From a bacterium (GTDB taxonomy: Bacteria > Bdellovibrionota > FAC87 > UBA2466), in the NCBI GenBank assembly GCA_022842225.1, contig JALHPX010000156.1, forward strand, positions 1 through 7,362: a DNA stretch of 7,362 nt. The letters are read 5' to 3'. Positions 6,918 through 7,362 of the stretch are shown piece by piece (the first letter of the stretch is position 1; each line of letters begins with the position of its first letter). Below the pieces are notes generated by a model. That model was given only the letters and a program-made list of their open reading frames with translations. It had not been told where the DNA came from and made no database searches. A program made the translations under genes and the position numbers.

Positions 6918-7362
6918 TTTCCTTCGCAAATGCACTGTAAGCATTTTCGGGGTTCACTACGTATTCTAATTTCAGCGCGTCGAGCGAGTCGGTGACATAT
7001 TCGGGGCGGCGCATTCCCACCAGCACCGAAGTCACTCCGTCGGTGCTCATCAAAAGTCCCAGTTCCTTCTGGCTAAGCGAGCTGTCGGCGTACGACGTAG
7101 GAATATGTGCCGATAGGTGCTCGGCAATCTTGCGTCCGGTCTCGTTACTCGTTTGTCTGGCGACCGCCAGGCAGCATTGGAGCAATTCTTCTAGACGACG
7201 AGCGTAGCGCTCATGCCATTCTTCCCAACCCTCTAATTTGGTTTGTTCCTCAATCGCCTGAAAAAGTCCGCGCGTTTGCCAGCGTACCTGGTGGTCGATC
7301 TGATTCCAGTGTTCCACGCCAATATGAGTCTCCGGAACATGCGCTAGCTCCTTGCCCCAGGT
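6913..7362 (-). CDS. Aldo/keto reductase family protein, C-terminal part only
   Basis: The frame is open to the right edge, giving the last 149 residues of a protein that starts outside the window; the GTG at 7315-7317 is an internal codon, not a start. Aldo/keto reductases are NAD(P)H-dependent (alpha/beta)8-barrel enzymes in the cytoplasm. The evidence is the C-terminal segment at fragment residues 96-130: LSQKELGLLMSTDGVTSVLVG followed by MRRPEYVTDSLDAL. It matches the family's last strand and NADP-binding helix (SxxQ-A-L...GVTxVxVG-x-RxxxxVxxxL). Before this lies an unusually long, Trp/Glu/Arg-rich helical stretch (about fragment residues 17-80) that is not typical of the compact family members. 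The catalytic Asp, Tyr, Lys and His residues would be upstream, so activity and substrate cannot be judged. It converges on gmd and is not part of that operon. Family assignment is fairly firm; subgroup is unknown. Confidence 0.75.
   Translation of the reverse strand, partial: TWGKELAHVPETHIGVEHWNQIDHQVRWQTRGLFQAIEEQTKLEGWEEWHERYARRLEELLQCCLAVARQTSNETGRKIAEHLSAHIPTSYADSSLSQKELGLLMSTDGVTSVLVGMRRPEYVTDSLDALKLEYVVNPENAYSAFAKES

Noticed and set aside
7315..7317. A GTG as the start of the - strand gene.
   Set aside because: The frame stays open to the right edge, and 134 residues would lack most of the aldo/keto reductase barrel. The gene must begin outside the window.
1..7362. A novel defence, mobile or RNA-based system.
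   Set aside because: Every part of the window except short gaps is covered by recognisable housekeeping or metabolic genes. I saw no repeats, recombinase, toxin-like pair or structured non-coding stretch.

Overview
The window is an ordinary-looking bacterial chromosomal segment, densely coded, with about half G+C by eye and mixed codon use. Five genes in a row on the + strand are followed by one gene on the - strand that converges on them. There is no tRNA, rRNA, CRISPR array, insertion sequence, phage gene or long repeat, and no non-coding stretch longer than about 45 bases. The host cannot be named from the sequence alone. A Gram-negative of the old 'Deltaproteobacteria'/Bdellovibrionota type is a reasonable guess (GatCAB present, GDP-mannose dehydratase present, moderate G+C), but this is inference.

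Layout: (1) 1-1712, the C-terminal three quarters or so of a UvrD/PcrA superfamily 1 DNA helicase, cut by the left window edge. (2) 1714-2643, a two-part GNAT-type acetyltransferase starting one base after the helicase stop. (3-5) 2688-5904, gatC, gatA and gatB, the complete tRNA-dependent amidotransferase that converts Asp-tRNA(Asn) and/or Glu-tRNA(Gln) to the amidated forms. (6) 5932-6903, a short GDP-mannose 4,6-dehydratase (gmd) with a GTG start behind a strong Shine-Dalgarno sequence. (7) 6913-7362 on the - strand, the C-terminal part of an aldo/keto reductase, cut by the right edge. The two convergent stop codons lie inside one perfect 8-bp inverted repeat.

The gaps between the + strand genes are 1, 44, 2, -4 and 27 bases, so they could form one transcription unit. 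GatC, GatA and GatB form one enzyme and are clearly translationally coupled. The helicase (DNA repair), the acetyltransferase (substrate unknown) and gmd (nucleotide sugar for surface polysaccharide) have no obvious biochemical link to them. The pcrA-to-gatCAB neighbourhood recalls the pcrA-ligA-...-gatCAB order known in Bacillus and Staphylococcus. I did not find an undescribed system here. The items most worth a second look are the acetyltransferase inserted between pcrA and gatCAB, the shared palindrome at 6899-6917, and the unusual helical region of the aldo/keto reductase.
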